From Sva-07 sp041686315 (GTDB lineage: Bacteria > Actinomycetota > Acidimicrobiia > Acidimicrobiales > Ilumatobacteraceae): 18,809 bases of DNA. The notes beneath the pieces were generated by a model that worked only from the letters and a program-made list of their open reading frames with translations, was not told where the DNA came from and did not search any database. Made by a program: the position numbers and the translations under genes. The DNA lies in contig JAWLEC010000052.1 of assembly GCA_041686315.1 (NCBI GenBank), forward strand, positions 1 to 18,809, written 5' to 3'. Each line of letters begins with the position of its first letter. The first letter of the stretch is position 1. This document shows, piece after piece, positions 1 to 5,859 of the stretch.

Positions 1-264
1 GAGATCCTGCTCACCTCGATGGACCGCGATGGAACTCGCGCGGGGTTCGATCTCGAACTCACCCGAGCCGTCTGCGACGCGGTGACCGTGCCGGTGGTGG
101 CCAGCGGAGGTGTGGGCACGATCGCCCATCTCGTGGAAGGCGTCGCCCAGGGCGGCGCCGACGCCGTGCTGGCGGCGTCGATATTCCACTTCGGCGAGCA
201 CACCGTCGCCGAGGCGAAGGCCGAGATGGCCGCTGCCGGCATCGACGTCCGTCCGGTCTCCTGA
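1..264 (+). CDS. hisF: Imidazole glycerol phosphate synthase cyclase subunit, C-terminal part
   Basis: This is the last 87 codons of a HisF (beta/alpha)8-barrel; the start lies before the window. HisF takes ammonia from HisH and PRFAR and makes imidazole glycerol phosphate and AICAR in histidine synthesis. The reading frame is open from base 1. Visible family signatures are the ILLTSMDRDGT segment (beta strand 6 region), the phosphate-binding ASGGVG loop near residue 36 of the fragment, and the AASIFHFGE strand close to the C-terminus. The ending matches the usual HisF length. The next gene begins 64 bases downstream with its own -10 box, so hisF may be the last gene of its transcript. hisI lies further down at 2605, which suggests a loosened histidine cluster. 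Confidence 0.95.
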   Translation, partial: EILLTSMDRDGTRAGFDLELTRAVCDAVTVPVVASGGVGTIAHLVEGVAQGGADAVLAASIFHFGEHTVAEAKAEMAAAGIDVRPVS

Positions 265-316
265 CCGCTGGCCGCATCGGCCGACGCCGGTTGCGGTCGG
301 CGGTGGCCCGGTTGCG

Positions 317-322
317 TAGCGT
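317..322 (+). promoter_or_regulatory. -10 box TAGCGT for leaderless start at 329
   Basis: TAGCGT fits the TANNNT actinobacterial -10 pattern and ends 6 bases before the ATG at 329. That spacing puts the transcription start on or beside the start codon. No Shine-Dalgarno sequence is present. Confidence 0.5.
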
Positions 323-328
323 CGGGGT

Positions 329-1048
329 ATGACGTCCTTCGCAGTCACGACCGAACGACGCGACGGGGTGCTGATCGCGCACCTCGACGACGGCAAGGCC
401 AATGCGTTGTCGACCGACATCATCACGGCGCTCCACGACGTGATCGACGAGGCCGAGGGCGACGACTCGATCGGCGCCGTCGTGCTCCACGGGCGGCCGG
501 GCCGCTTCTCGGCCGGGTTCGACCTGGGTGTGATGACCGGCTCCGACCTCGACGCGATCATCGGGCTGGTCGCCGACGGTGGCGCACTCGTGCGCCGTCT
601 GTACGGCAGCCGGGTGCCCGTGGTGGCGGCGAGCACCGGCCACGCACTTGCGGCGGGAGCACTCGTGCTGCTCGGTTGCGATGTGCGCATCGGGGCCGAC
701 GTGGTTGCCAAGGTGGGTCTCAACGAGGTGGCGATCAAGATGGTGCTGCCGGGTTGGGCGTTCACCATCGCCGCGGAACGTCTCAGCAGGCGGCATCTCC
801 AACGCTCGGTGGCGAACGCCAGGATCACCACACCGCGTGGTGCGGTCGACGTCGGCTACCTCGACGAGGTGGTGCCGGCCGACGAGCTGCTCGACCGGGC
901 GGTCGACGTGGCAGCGGAGATGGCAGCCACCCTCGATCCGTCGGCCTACGCCCGTACGGTCGACGCGTTGCGTGGCGACGTGCTGGCGACGATGGAGGCA
1001 CAGATCGCCGCCGATCGTGCCTCCACGGTGCCGCCGACGGCGACGTGA
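329..1048 (+). CDS. Enoyl-CoA hydratase/isomerase (crotonase) family protein
   Basis: A 239-residue crotonase-fold protein, slightly short of the usual 250-260 residues. The N-terminal strands lead to GKANAL (residues 22-27). The two oxyanion-hole segments are GRFSAGFDLG (58-67) and GHALAAGALVLLGCD (104-118), so a CoA-thioester substrate is likely. One acidic residue, E133 in GLNEV, sits where hydratases carry the first catalytic glutamate. The position of the second glutamate (about 20 residues later, in LQRSVANAR) appears to hold serine, so classical enoyl-CoA hydration is not assured; isomerase, hydrolase or other crotonase chemistry is possible. The ATG at 329 is chosen because a TANNNT box lies 6 bases upstream and the protein begins directly with the first beta strand. 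The neighbours do not reveal a pathway. Confidence 0.85.
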   Translation: MTSFAVTTERRDGVLIAHLDDGKANALSTDIITALHDVIDEAEGDDSIGAVVLHGRPGRFSAGFDLGVMTGSDLDAIIGLVADGGALVRRLYGSRVPVVAASTGHALAAGALVLLGCDVRIGADVVAKVGLNEVAIKMVLPGWAFTIAAERLSRRHLQRSVANARITTPRGAVDVGYLDEVVPADELLDRAVDVAAEMAATLDPSAYARTVDALRGDVLATMEAQIAADRASTVPPTAT

Positions 1049-1063
1049 CGGCGCCGCCGTGGG

Positions 1064-1069
1064 TATGGT
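1064..1069 (+). promoter_or_regulatory. -10 box TATGGT for leaderless start at 1077
   Basis: TATGGT lies 7 bases before the ATG at 1077. Together with the lack of a ribosome binding site it favours a leaderless start there rather than at the in-frame ATG at 1104. Confidence 0.5.
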
Positions 1070-1076
1070 CGGCGCC

Positions 1077-2069
1077 ATGGCTACACCCAACGTCAATCCC
1101 AACATGGAGTACCGCCGCCTCGGCAACACCGGCTTGAAGGTGAGTGTGCTGTCGTTCGGCAGCTGGGTCACCTTCGACACCCAGCTCGACGACACCCTGG
1201 CGATCGACTGCATGGCTGCCGCCGGTGAGGCGGGCTGCAACTTCTTCGACAACGCCGAGGCCTACGCGGGCGGCAAGAGCGAGGAGATCATGGGGCGGGC
1301 GCTGCGCGAGCTGGGCTGGGAGCGTTGGTCGTACGTGGTCACCACCAAGGTGTTCTGGGGGATCCACGGCGATACCCCGAACATGCGCGGCACCCTCAAC
1401 CGCAAGTACCTCATGCAGGCGATCGATGCGTCGCTCGAGCGGTTCGGCCTCGACTTCGTGGACGTGCTGTACTGCCATCGCAGTGATCCGAACACGCCGT
1501 TGGAGGAGACGGTGTGGGCGATGCACGACATCATCACCTCGGGCAAGGCGCTCTACTGGGGCACGAGCGAGTGGTCGGCCGACGAGATCCGCGGGGCGAT
1601 CGAGATCGCCGAGCGGCACCACCTGCACAAGCCGGTCACCGAGCAGAGCCAGTACAATCTGCTCGAGCGCCGGAAGGTCGAGCGAGAGTACGCCCGGATC
1701 AACGCCGACTTCGACTACGGCAACACCATCTGGAGCCCGCTCGCTTCCGGCCTGCTGACGGGCAAGTACAAAGACGGCATCCCCGAGGACTCGCGAGCGG
1801 CGCTGTCGGGCTACGAGTGGCTGGCGGGCCGGCTCACCGACGCCGAGGCGATCGAACGGGTCGAGCGTCTGCGTCCGATCGCCGAGCGGCTCGACTGCAC
1901 GATGGCGCAGCTCGCCCTGGCGTGGTGCACGCTCAACCCGCACGTGTCGACGGTGATCACCGGTGCCTCCAAGGTCAGCCAGGTCGAGCAGAACTTCGGC
2001 GCCCTCGACGTGATCCCGCGCATCACCCCCGAGGTGAAAGAGGAGATGGAGGCCGCCGTCGCCTCCTGA
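1077..2069 (+). CDS. Aldo/keto reductase, Kv-beta-like
   Basis: A 330-residue NADPH-dependent aldo/keto reductase of the voltage-gated potassium channel beta-subunit-like group, normally cytosolic and acting on aldehydes or ketones. The catalytic tetrad is visible: D58 and Y63 in FFDNAEAY, K91 in VTTKVF and H134 in LYCHRSD. The RRLGNTGLKVS opening (13-23), SQYNLLERR (about 195-203) and the cofactor-binding WSPLASGLLTGKY and ITGASKVSQVEQNF segments are typical of the group. ATG 1077 is preferred for its -10 box; ATG 1104, which starts at MEYRRLGN, is the alternative. The gene is separated from the preceding crotonase gene by 28 bases and ends in front of a strong hairpin terminator. The physiological substrate cannot be read from the sequence. 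Confidence 0.93.
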   Translation: MATPNVNPNMEYRRLGNTGLKVSVLSFGSWVTFDTQLDDTLAIDCMAAAGEAGCNFFDNAEAYAGGKSEEIMGRALRELGWERWSYVVTTKVFWGIHGDTPNMRGTLNRKYLMQAIDASLERFGLDFVDVLYCHRSDPNTPLEETVWAMHDIITSGKALYWGTSEWSADEIRGAIEIAERHHLHKPVTEQSQYNLLERRKVEREYARINADFDYGNTIWSPLASGLLTGKYKDGIPEDSRAALSGYEWLAGRLTDAEAIERVERLRPIAERLDCTMAQLALAWCTLNPHVSTVITGASKVSQVEQNFGALDVIPRITPEVKEEMEAAVAS

Positions 2070-2080
2070 CCCCCAGAATT

Positions 2081-2133
2081 CCGAAAAATGCCCCGTTCGT
2101 AGCGCTGAGCGCTAGGAACCAGGCATTTTCCGG
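2081..2133. terminator. Bidirectional intrinsic terminator-like hairpin
   Basis: A long imperfect inverted repeat: an A-run (2084-2088), ATGCC (2088-2092), GTTC (2095-2098) and TAGCGC (2100-2105), loop TGA, then GCGCTA (2109-2114), GAAC (2116-2119), GGCAT (2122-2126) and a T-run (2126-2129). The A-run on one side and T-run on the other allow termination in both directions. It lies 12 bases after the aldo/keto reductase stop codon. Confidence 0.75.
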
Positions 2134-2231
2134 GGTGTGAGGGCCGGAGTGAGCACCAGCGTCACGCCGTCGGCGGTCTCGAACTCGATCGGTCGGATCG
2201 TTGGCGTTCGGGCGTCGGAAGAATCGCTCAC
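2112..2231 (-). CDS. Possible small protein (39 aa), unrecognised
   Basis: A tentative small gene read from GTG (2229-2231) to TAG (2112-2114). A TACCGT box (2240-2245 on the minus strand) lies 8 bases before the GTG, similar to other starts in this window. The frame is GC-rich in third positions (about 31 of 39 codons end in G or C). Its stop codon falls inside the two-way terminator hairpin, as expected for a gene convergent with the aldo/keto reductase. The product would be short and hydrophilic, with IEFETADGVTLVLTP as its most protein-like stretch. I recognise no family. It may instead be an upstream untranslated segment of groES or a relic. Its divergent -10 overlaps that of the GroES-like gene. 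Confidence 0.3.
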   Translation of the reverse strand: MSDSSDARTPTIRPIEFETADGVTLVLTPALTPRKMPGS

Positions 2232-2243
2232 GCCGACCGACGG

Positions 2244-2249
2244 TACCCT
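2244..2249 (+). promoter_or_regulatory. -10 box TACCCT for GroES-like gene
   Basis: TACCCT ends 7 bases before the ATG at 2257. On the opposite strand an overlapping TACCGT (2240-2245) could serve a divergent transcript. No CIRCE-type inverted repeat (the HrcA operator usual for groES) is visible here. Confidence 0.5.
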
Positions 2250-2256
2250 GGCCGCC

Positions 2257-2595
2257 ATGGCGAACCCGTTGGCCGATGGCGACGACAAGCTCCCGATCAA
2301 GATGCTCAACGACCGCGTCCTGGTGCGGATCTCCGACCGTGACGGCGAACGCACGTCGTCCGGCGGCATCGTCATTCCCGCCACGGCCCAGGTCTCCAAG
2401 CGGCTGATCTGGGCCGCCGTGGTCGCCCAGGGCCAGAACGTGCGCTCGTGCGAGGTGGGCGACAAGGTGCTGTTCAGCCCCGACGACCGCTACGAGGTCG
2501 AGGTGCAGGGAGAGGACTACGTGATGCTGCGCGAACGCGAGCTGCACGCCGTGGCCGCCGAACGCATCGAGGCCTCGACCGGGCTCTATCTCTAG
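2257..2595 (+). CDS. GroES-like co-chaperonin (Cpn10 family), not next to groEL
   Basis: A 112-residue Cpn10-family protein. Known members form a heptameric lid on GroEL and assist folding in the cytosol. The core begins with KMLNDRVLVR (15-24), includes the mobile-loop type segment SSGGIVIPATA (35-45) that contacts GroEL, then GDKVLFSPDDRYEVEV and DYVMLRERELHAV near the C-terminus. It is somewhat longer than classical GroES (95-100 residues), with an N-terminal extension of about 14 residues and a C-terminal GLYL tail. The frame is open further upstream, but the ATG at 2257 is supported by a TANNNT box 7 bases before it. No groEL is present in the window, so this is probably a second, stand-alone GroES-like paralogue and not the main chaperonin operon gene. 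Confidence 0.88.
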   Translation: MANPLADGDDKLPIKMLNDRVLVRISDRDGERTSSGGIVIPATAQVSKRLIWAAVVAQGQNVRSCEVGDKVLFSPDDRYEVEVQGEDYVMLRERELHAVAAERIEASTGLYL

Positions 2596-2598
2596 GCT
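2593..2598 (+). promoter_or_regulatory. -10 box TAGGCT for hisI, overlapping the groES-like stop codon
   Basis: TAGGCT ends 6 bases before the hisI ATG at 2605, and its first three bases are the TAG stop codon of the preceding GroES-like gene. hisI could therefore be transcribed independently as a leaderless mRNA. Confidence 0.5.
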
Positions 2599-2604
2599 GG
2601 CCCG

Positions 2605-2952
2605 ATGCAGAACACCATCGCTGCCACCCCCGAGCAGCTCGCCTCGGTCACCTACAACGCCGACGGCCTCGTACCCGTGGTCACCCAGGACGCCGACAAC
2701 GGCGACGTGTTGATGATGGCCTGGATGAACGAGGAGTCGCTGCGGATGACCCTCGCCGAGGGTCGGATGGTGTACTGGTCGCGCAGCCGGCAGGAACTCT
2801 GGCGCAAGGGCGACACGAGCGGCGACCGCCAGTTCGTGCGCGAGGCCTACTTCGACTGCGACGGCGACACGTTGTTGTTCAAGGTGGACCAGGAAGGTGC
2901 CGGGGCCTGCCACACGGGCGAACGCACCTGCTTCTTCCGGTCGTTCGGCTGA
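2605..2952 (+). CDS. hisI: Phosphoribosyl-AMP cyclohydrolase
   Basis: A 115-residue single-domain HisI, which opens the adenine ring of phosphoribosyl-AMP in the third step of histidine synthesis. The signatures are MMAWMNEESL (37-46), VYWSRSRQELWRKG (56-69) and the metal-binding DCDGD (84-88, D84, D86, D88 and C85). The two conserved zinc-ligand cysteines are C102 in GACHTGERTC and C109. There is no HisE domain fused to the C-terminus, as usual in actinobacteria. The gene starts 9 bases after the GroES-like stop and has its own -10 box. trpE begins 1 base after its stop, so hisI and trpE are probably cotranscribed, as in several actinobacterial chromosomes where hisI precedes trpE. Confidence 0.96.
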   Translation: MQNTIAATPEQLASVTYNADGLVPVVTQDADNGDVLMMAWMNEESLRMTLAEGRMVYWSRSRQELWRKGDTSGDRQFVREAYFDCDGDTLLFKVDQEGAGACHTGERTCFFRSFG

Positions 2953-2953
2953 C

Positions 2954-4480
2954 ATGCGGTTCCAGCCCACCCGCGAGGAGTTCCACGCGTACGCGGCCGA
3001 CCACACGATCGTGCCCGTGTGGACCGAGCTGCTCGCCGACCTCGAGACGCCGGTGGCGGCCTACGCCAAGCTGGTCGGCGATCGGCCCGGCTTCCTGCTC
3101 GAATCGGTGGAGGGCGCCGAGCGGTGGGCTCGCTTCTCGTTCGTGGGCCGTGACCCGTCCGCCACCCTGCTCCTGCGCGACGGCACGGTGGAACTCGACG
3201 GGCCGCTGCCCGACGGAATCCCCACCGACGACGGGATGCTGGCCGCCCTCGAGGCGTTGCTCGACGCGTACAGCAGCCCGGTGTTCGACGACCTGCCGCC
3301 CCTCCACGGCGGCGTGATGGGGTTCCTCGGCTACGACGTGATCCGCGAGGTCGAGCACCTGCCCGACGTGCCCGTCGACGATCGCAGCTACCCCGATGCG
3401 GTGATGTCGGTCATCGGGTCGCTGGCCGCCTTCGACCACTGGCGTCAGCGGGTGTACCTCATCGAGAGCGTCCCCACGATCGGGCTGTCGGGTGGCGACC
3501 TCGACGCGGCGTACGACGCTGCGGTCGCCCGGGTGGAGCAGGCGGTGCACGACCTCGCCCAGCCGCTGCCCTACACACCGGTTGCTCCGCCGTCATCCGA
3601 CGACGAGCTGCCCGCGCTGGTGTCGTCGATGCCCGGCGGGATGTACCAGCGTGCCGTTGAAGTGGCCAAGGAGCACGTGGTGGCCGGCGACGTGTTCCAG
3701 GTGGTGCTCGCCCAGCGCTACGACCTCGAACTGGAGGCCGATCCGTTCGACGTGTACCGCGTGCTGCGCCAGGTGAACCCGTCGCCGTACATGTACTTCG
3801 TGCGCCACCCGGAGTTGACGATCGTGGGTTCGTCGCCCGAGCCGATGGTGCAGCTGCTCGACCGCAGGGTGATCTCCCGCCCGATCGCCGGCACGCGACG
3901 GCGGGGCCGCACCGACGAGCACGACCGGCGGATGGCGGCCGAGCTGATCGAGCACCCGAAGGAGCGGGCCGAGCACGTGATGCTGGTCGACCTCGCCCGC
4001 AACGACGTGGGGCGGGTGGCCGAGTTCGGTTCGGTGCACGTCGACGAGTTGATGACGCTCGAGCGCTACAGCCACGTGATGCACCTCACCTCGCAGGTGT
4101 CGGGTGACCTGCGCGACGAGTACGGCCCGATCGACGTGCTGCGCGCCACCCTGCCCGCCGGCACGGTGTCGGGCGCTCCCAAGGTGCGGGCGATGGAGAT
4201 CATCGACTCGCTCGAGCCCGTGAAGCGCGGCCCGTACGCCGGGGTCGTGGGCTACGTCGACTGGTCGGGCAACCTCGACACGGCCATCGCCATCCGCACG
4301 ATGTTCGTCACCGGTGACGGGAAGGTGGCCAGCCTGCAGGCCGGTGCCGGCATCGTGGCCGACTCGGTCCCCGACGACGAGGACCTGGAGTGCCGCAACA
4401 AGGCCGCCGCCCTCCTGGCGGCGATCCCCGCCGCCCGCCGGATGACCGCCGCCCGCCGCGCCGCCGGCACACCCGCCTGA
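2954..4480 (+). CDS. trpE: Anthranilate synthase component I
   Basis: A 508-residue TrpE, which with the glutamine amidotransferase TrpG converts chorismate to anthranilate, the first committed step of tryptophan synthesis. The N-terminal domain carries the feedback-inhibition motif LLESVEGAERWARFSFVG, in which the ES and FSFVG residues form the tryptophan pocket. The chorismate-binding domain shows RPIAGTRRRG (309-318), HVMLVDLARNDVGRV, HLTSQVSG, PAGTVSGAPKVRAMEII and the C-terminal GAGIVADSVPDDEDLECRNKA segment. The ATG at 2954 follows the hisI stop by 1 base, which suggests translational coupling. No trpG is fused or adjacent. The stop lies 2 bases from the stop of the convergent gene 4483-5061. 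Confidence 0.96.
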   Translation: MRFQPTREEFHAYAADHTIVPVWTELLADLETPVAAYAKLVGDRPGFLLESVEGAERWARFSFVGRDPSATLLLRDGTVELDGPLPDGIPTDDGMLAALEALLDAYSSPVFDDLPPLHGGVMGFLGYDVIREVEHLPDVPVDDRSYPDAVMSVIGSLAAFDHWRQRVYLIESVPTIGLSGGDLDAAYDAAVARVEQAVHDLAQPLPYTPVAPPSSDDELPALVSSMPGGMYQRAVEVAKEHVVAGDVFQVVLAQRYDLELEADPFDVYRVLRQVNPSPYMYFVRHPELTIVGSSPEPMVQLLDRRVISRPIAGTRRRGRTDEHDRRMAAELIEHPKERAEHVMLVDLARNDVGRVAEFGSVHVDELMTLERYSHVMHLTSQVSGDLRDEYGPIDVLRATLPAGTVSGAPKVRAMEIIDSLEPVKRGPYAGVVGYVDWSGNLDTAIAIRTMFVTGDGKVASLQAGAGIVADSVPDDEDLECRNKAAALLAAIPAARRMTAARRAAGTPA

Positions 4481-4482
4481 TC

Positions 4483-5061
4483 TTACAGGGCGAGGGCGAG
4501 CAGGAAGATCAGGCCGAGCCCGGCGAAGCCGATCGTGATCACCGTCGCCAGCAGCATCAGCAGCGGGAACGTCGTGACCGAACGCAGTGCGGTGCCCAGC
4601 GCCACGAACTGGGCGGCACGCGGGCCGACCGACTGCTGCATGGAGAAGAACTGGCGCGACATCACCATGGCGCTCTCGTCCTGCACGTCGTCGCTCGACT
4701 CGACGGTCTCGATCACGACCCGTTCGGACTTCGGGTCGCTGGAGATGAGTTCGTGCAGTTCCTTCACCAGCGACACCGAGAGCGTTCGGATCAGCAACAG
4801 ACGCCAGATGGCCACCACGACCGCGCCGATGGCGACCAGCGCCGAGAGCCCGCCGAGCACGATCCACACGGTCTGGATGCCGTCGGACAGGGCGGCGACG
4901 CCCAGGGCGAAGCTGCCGACACAGACGACGACGACGATGGCGAGGGTGCCGCCGGCGAGTGCCGCGCCGCGCCGTACCAGCGTCATGAACGAGTCCACCG
5001 TCCGCTGTGCCAGGTCGTCGATCCGGCTCGTGCCGCCGTCGTGGAAATCGTCGTCACTCAT
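4483..5061 (-). CDS. Small membrane protein, unknown function
   Basis: A 192-residue protein that I do not assign to a named family. A charged N-terminus (about 30 residues, beginning MSDDDFHDGG) precedes two closely spaced hydrophobic segments (about 33-58 and 63-88) that should span the membrane as a hairpin. A soluble polar stretch (about 95-160, rich in E, D, S and K) follows, then a third hydrophobic segment at the C-terminus (about 165-190). Codon usage is ordinary for the window. The start is the ATG at 5061; a start further upstream would run into the ygfZ-like gene. It is convergent with trpE, 2 bases between stops, and divergent from the YgfZ-like gene 33 bases away. The topology suggests an inner-membrane protein; nothing here shows its role. 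Confidence 0.8.
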   Translation of the reverse strand: MSDDDFHDGGTSRIDDLAQRTVDSFMTLVRRGAALAGGTLAIVVVVCVGSFALGVAALSDGIQTVWIVLGGLSALVAIGAVVVAIWRLLLIRTLSVSLVKELHELISSDPKSERVVIETVESSDDVQDESAMVMSRQFFSMQQSVGPRAAQFVALGTALRSVTTFPLLMLLATVITIGFAGLGLIFLLALAL

Positions 5062-5082
5062 GCGGTGCGCAGTGTGCCACGG

Positions 5083-5088
5083 CAGACT
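5083..5088 (+). promoter_or_regulatory. -10-like CAGACT before GTG 5095
   Basis: CAGACT is a near match to TANNNT with 6 bases to the GTG start, the same spacing as other leaderless-type genes here. The divergent membrane-protein gene starts only 33 bases away, so both promoters must share this gap or overlap the coding regions. Confidence 0.35.
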
Positions 5089-5094
5089 GGGAAC

Positions 5095-5790
5095 GTGAAC
5101 GCCCCGTCCGACATCATCGCCGACTTCATCGATCCCGCCGCCCGTGACCGGGTGACCGTGCACGGCCCCGACGCCTCGTCGTACCTGCAGTCGCAGATCG
5201 CCCAGGAGATCCGCGACCAGGAGGTGGGCGAGAGCCGCTGGACGCTCGTGCTCGTCCCCACCGGCAAGGTCGACACGCTGGCCCGCATCACACGGACCGA
5301 CGACGACACGTTCGTGTTCGACACCGACGCGGGCTTCGGCGAGCGGTTGGCGGCGAGGCTGAACCGGTTCAGGATCCGCGTCGACGCCGAGCTGTCGGTG
5401 GAGCCGGCGGACGCGGACGAGCCCTCGGCCGACCACGAGGCGGCCCGCGTGGCTGCCGGTTGGCCGCGCATGGGCGCCGAGATCGTGCCGGAGGAGACGA
5501 TCCCCGCAGTGACCGGTGTGGTCCCGCTGTCGGTGAACTTCACCAAGGGGTGCTACCCCGGCCAGGAACTGGTGGAACGCATGGATTCACGTGGCGCCGA
5601 CGCACCGCGTCGCCTGCGGATCCTCGAGATCGGTGCCGACGTGGCCGAGGGCGTGTCGGTCGGAGCGCCGGTCCTCGACGGCGACGGCAACGAGGTCGGC
5701 ACCGTCACCAGCGTCGCCGGCGGCGCAGCCCTCGGCTATGTGAAGCGCGGCGCCGACGTCGGTCGAGCGCCCGTCCACCTGCGCGAGTGA
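5095..5790 (+). CDS. ygfZ: YgfZ/GcvT-type folate-binding protein
   Basis: A 231-residue member of the YgfZ (IbaG/IBA57-related) family, tetrahydrofolate-binding proteins that help in making or repairing certain iron-sulfur clusters in the cytosol. The diagnostic motif is KGCYPGQE (151-158) with the conserved C153, followed by VERMDSRGADAPRRL. The N-terminal part has the family pattern DASSYLQSQIAQEI and LVPTGKVDTLARI. It is shorter than E. coli YgfZ (about 326 residues), as in actinobacterial members, with the central domain compressed. The start is taken as GTG 5095 because of a -10-like box 6 bases upstream and a family-like N-terminus directly after it. Downstream it runs into a perfect 15-bp hairpin shared with the convergent L,D-transpeptidase gene. 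Confidence 0.88.
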   Translation: MNAPSDIIADFIDPAARDRVTVHGPDASSYLQSQIAQEIRDQEVGESRWTLVLVPTGKVDTLARITRTDDDTFVFDTDAGFGERLAARLNRFRIRVDAELSVEPADADEPSADHEAARVAAGWPRMGAEIVPEETIPAVTGVVPLSVNFTKGCYPGQELVERMDSRGADAPRRLRILEIGADVAEGVSVGAPVLDGDGNEVGTVTSVAGGAALGYVKRGADVGRAPVHLRE

Positions 5791-5793
5791 CGT

Positions 5794-5846
5794 CCGAACG
5801 CGTGAACAGTGTGCGGTCGTGCGCCGCAAGGTGTTCACGCGTTCGG
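5794..5846. terminator. Hairpin between convergent genes
   Basis: A perfect 15-bp inverted repeat, CCGAACGCGTGAACA at 5794-5808 and its complement at 5832-5846. The 23-base loop contains a second small stem (TGCGG 5812-5816, CCGCA 5824-5828). It starts 4 bases after the ygfZ-like stop and lies 13 bases from the convergent L,D-transpeptidase stop. There is no T-run, so it could stop transcription in either direction only as a non-canonical terminator, or it may block 3' exonucleases. Confidence 0.65.
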
Positions 5847-5859
5847 GGGAGAGGAGGCC

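Noticed and set aside
265..328. Terminator after hisF
   Set aside because: Only a weak 6-bp stem (GCCGAC/GTCGGC) with a 10-base loop and no T-run is seen, which is not enough in a sequence this GC-rich.
2137..2256. N-terminal extension of the GroES-like protein from an upstream GTG
   Set aside because: The frame is open, but the extension is not Cpn10-like and the ATG at 2257 has a -10 box at leaderless distance.
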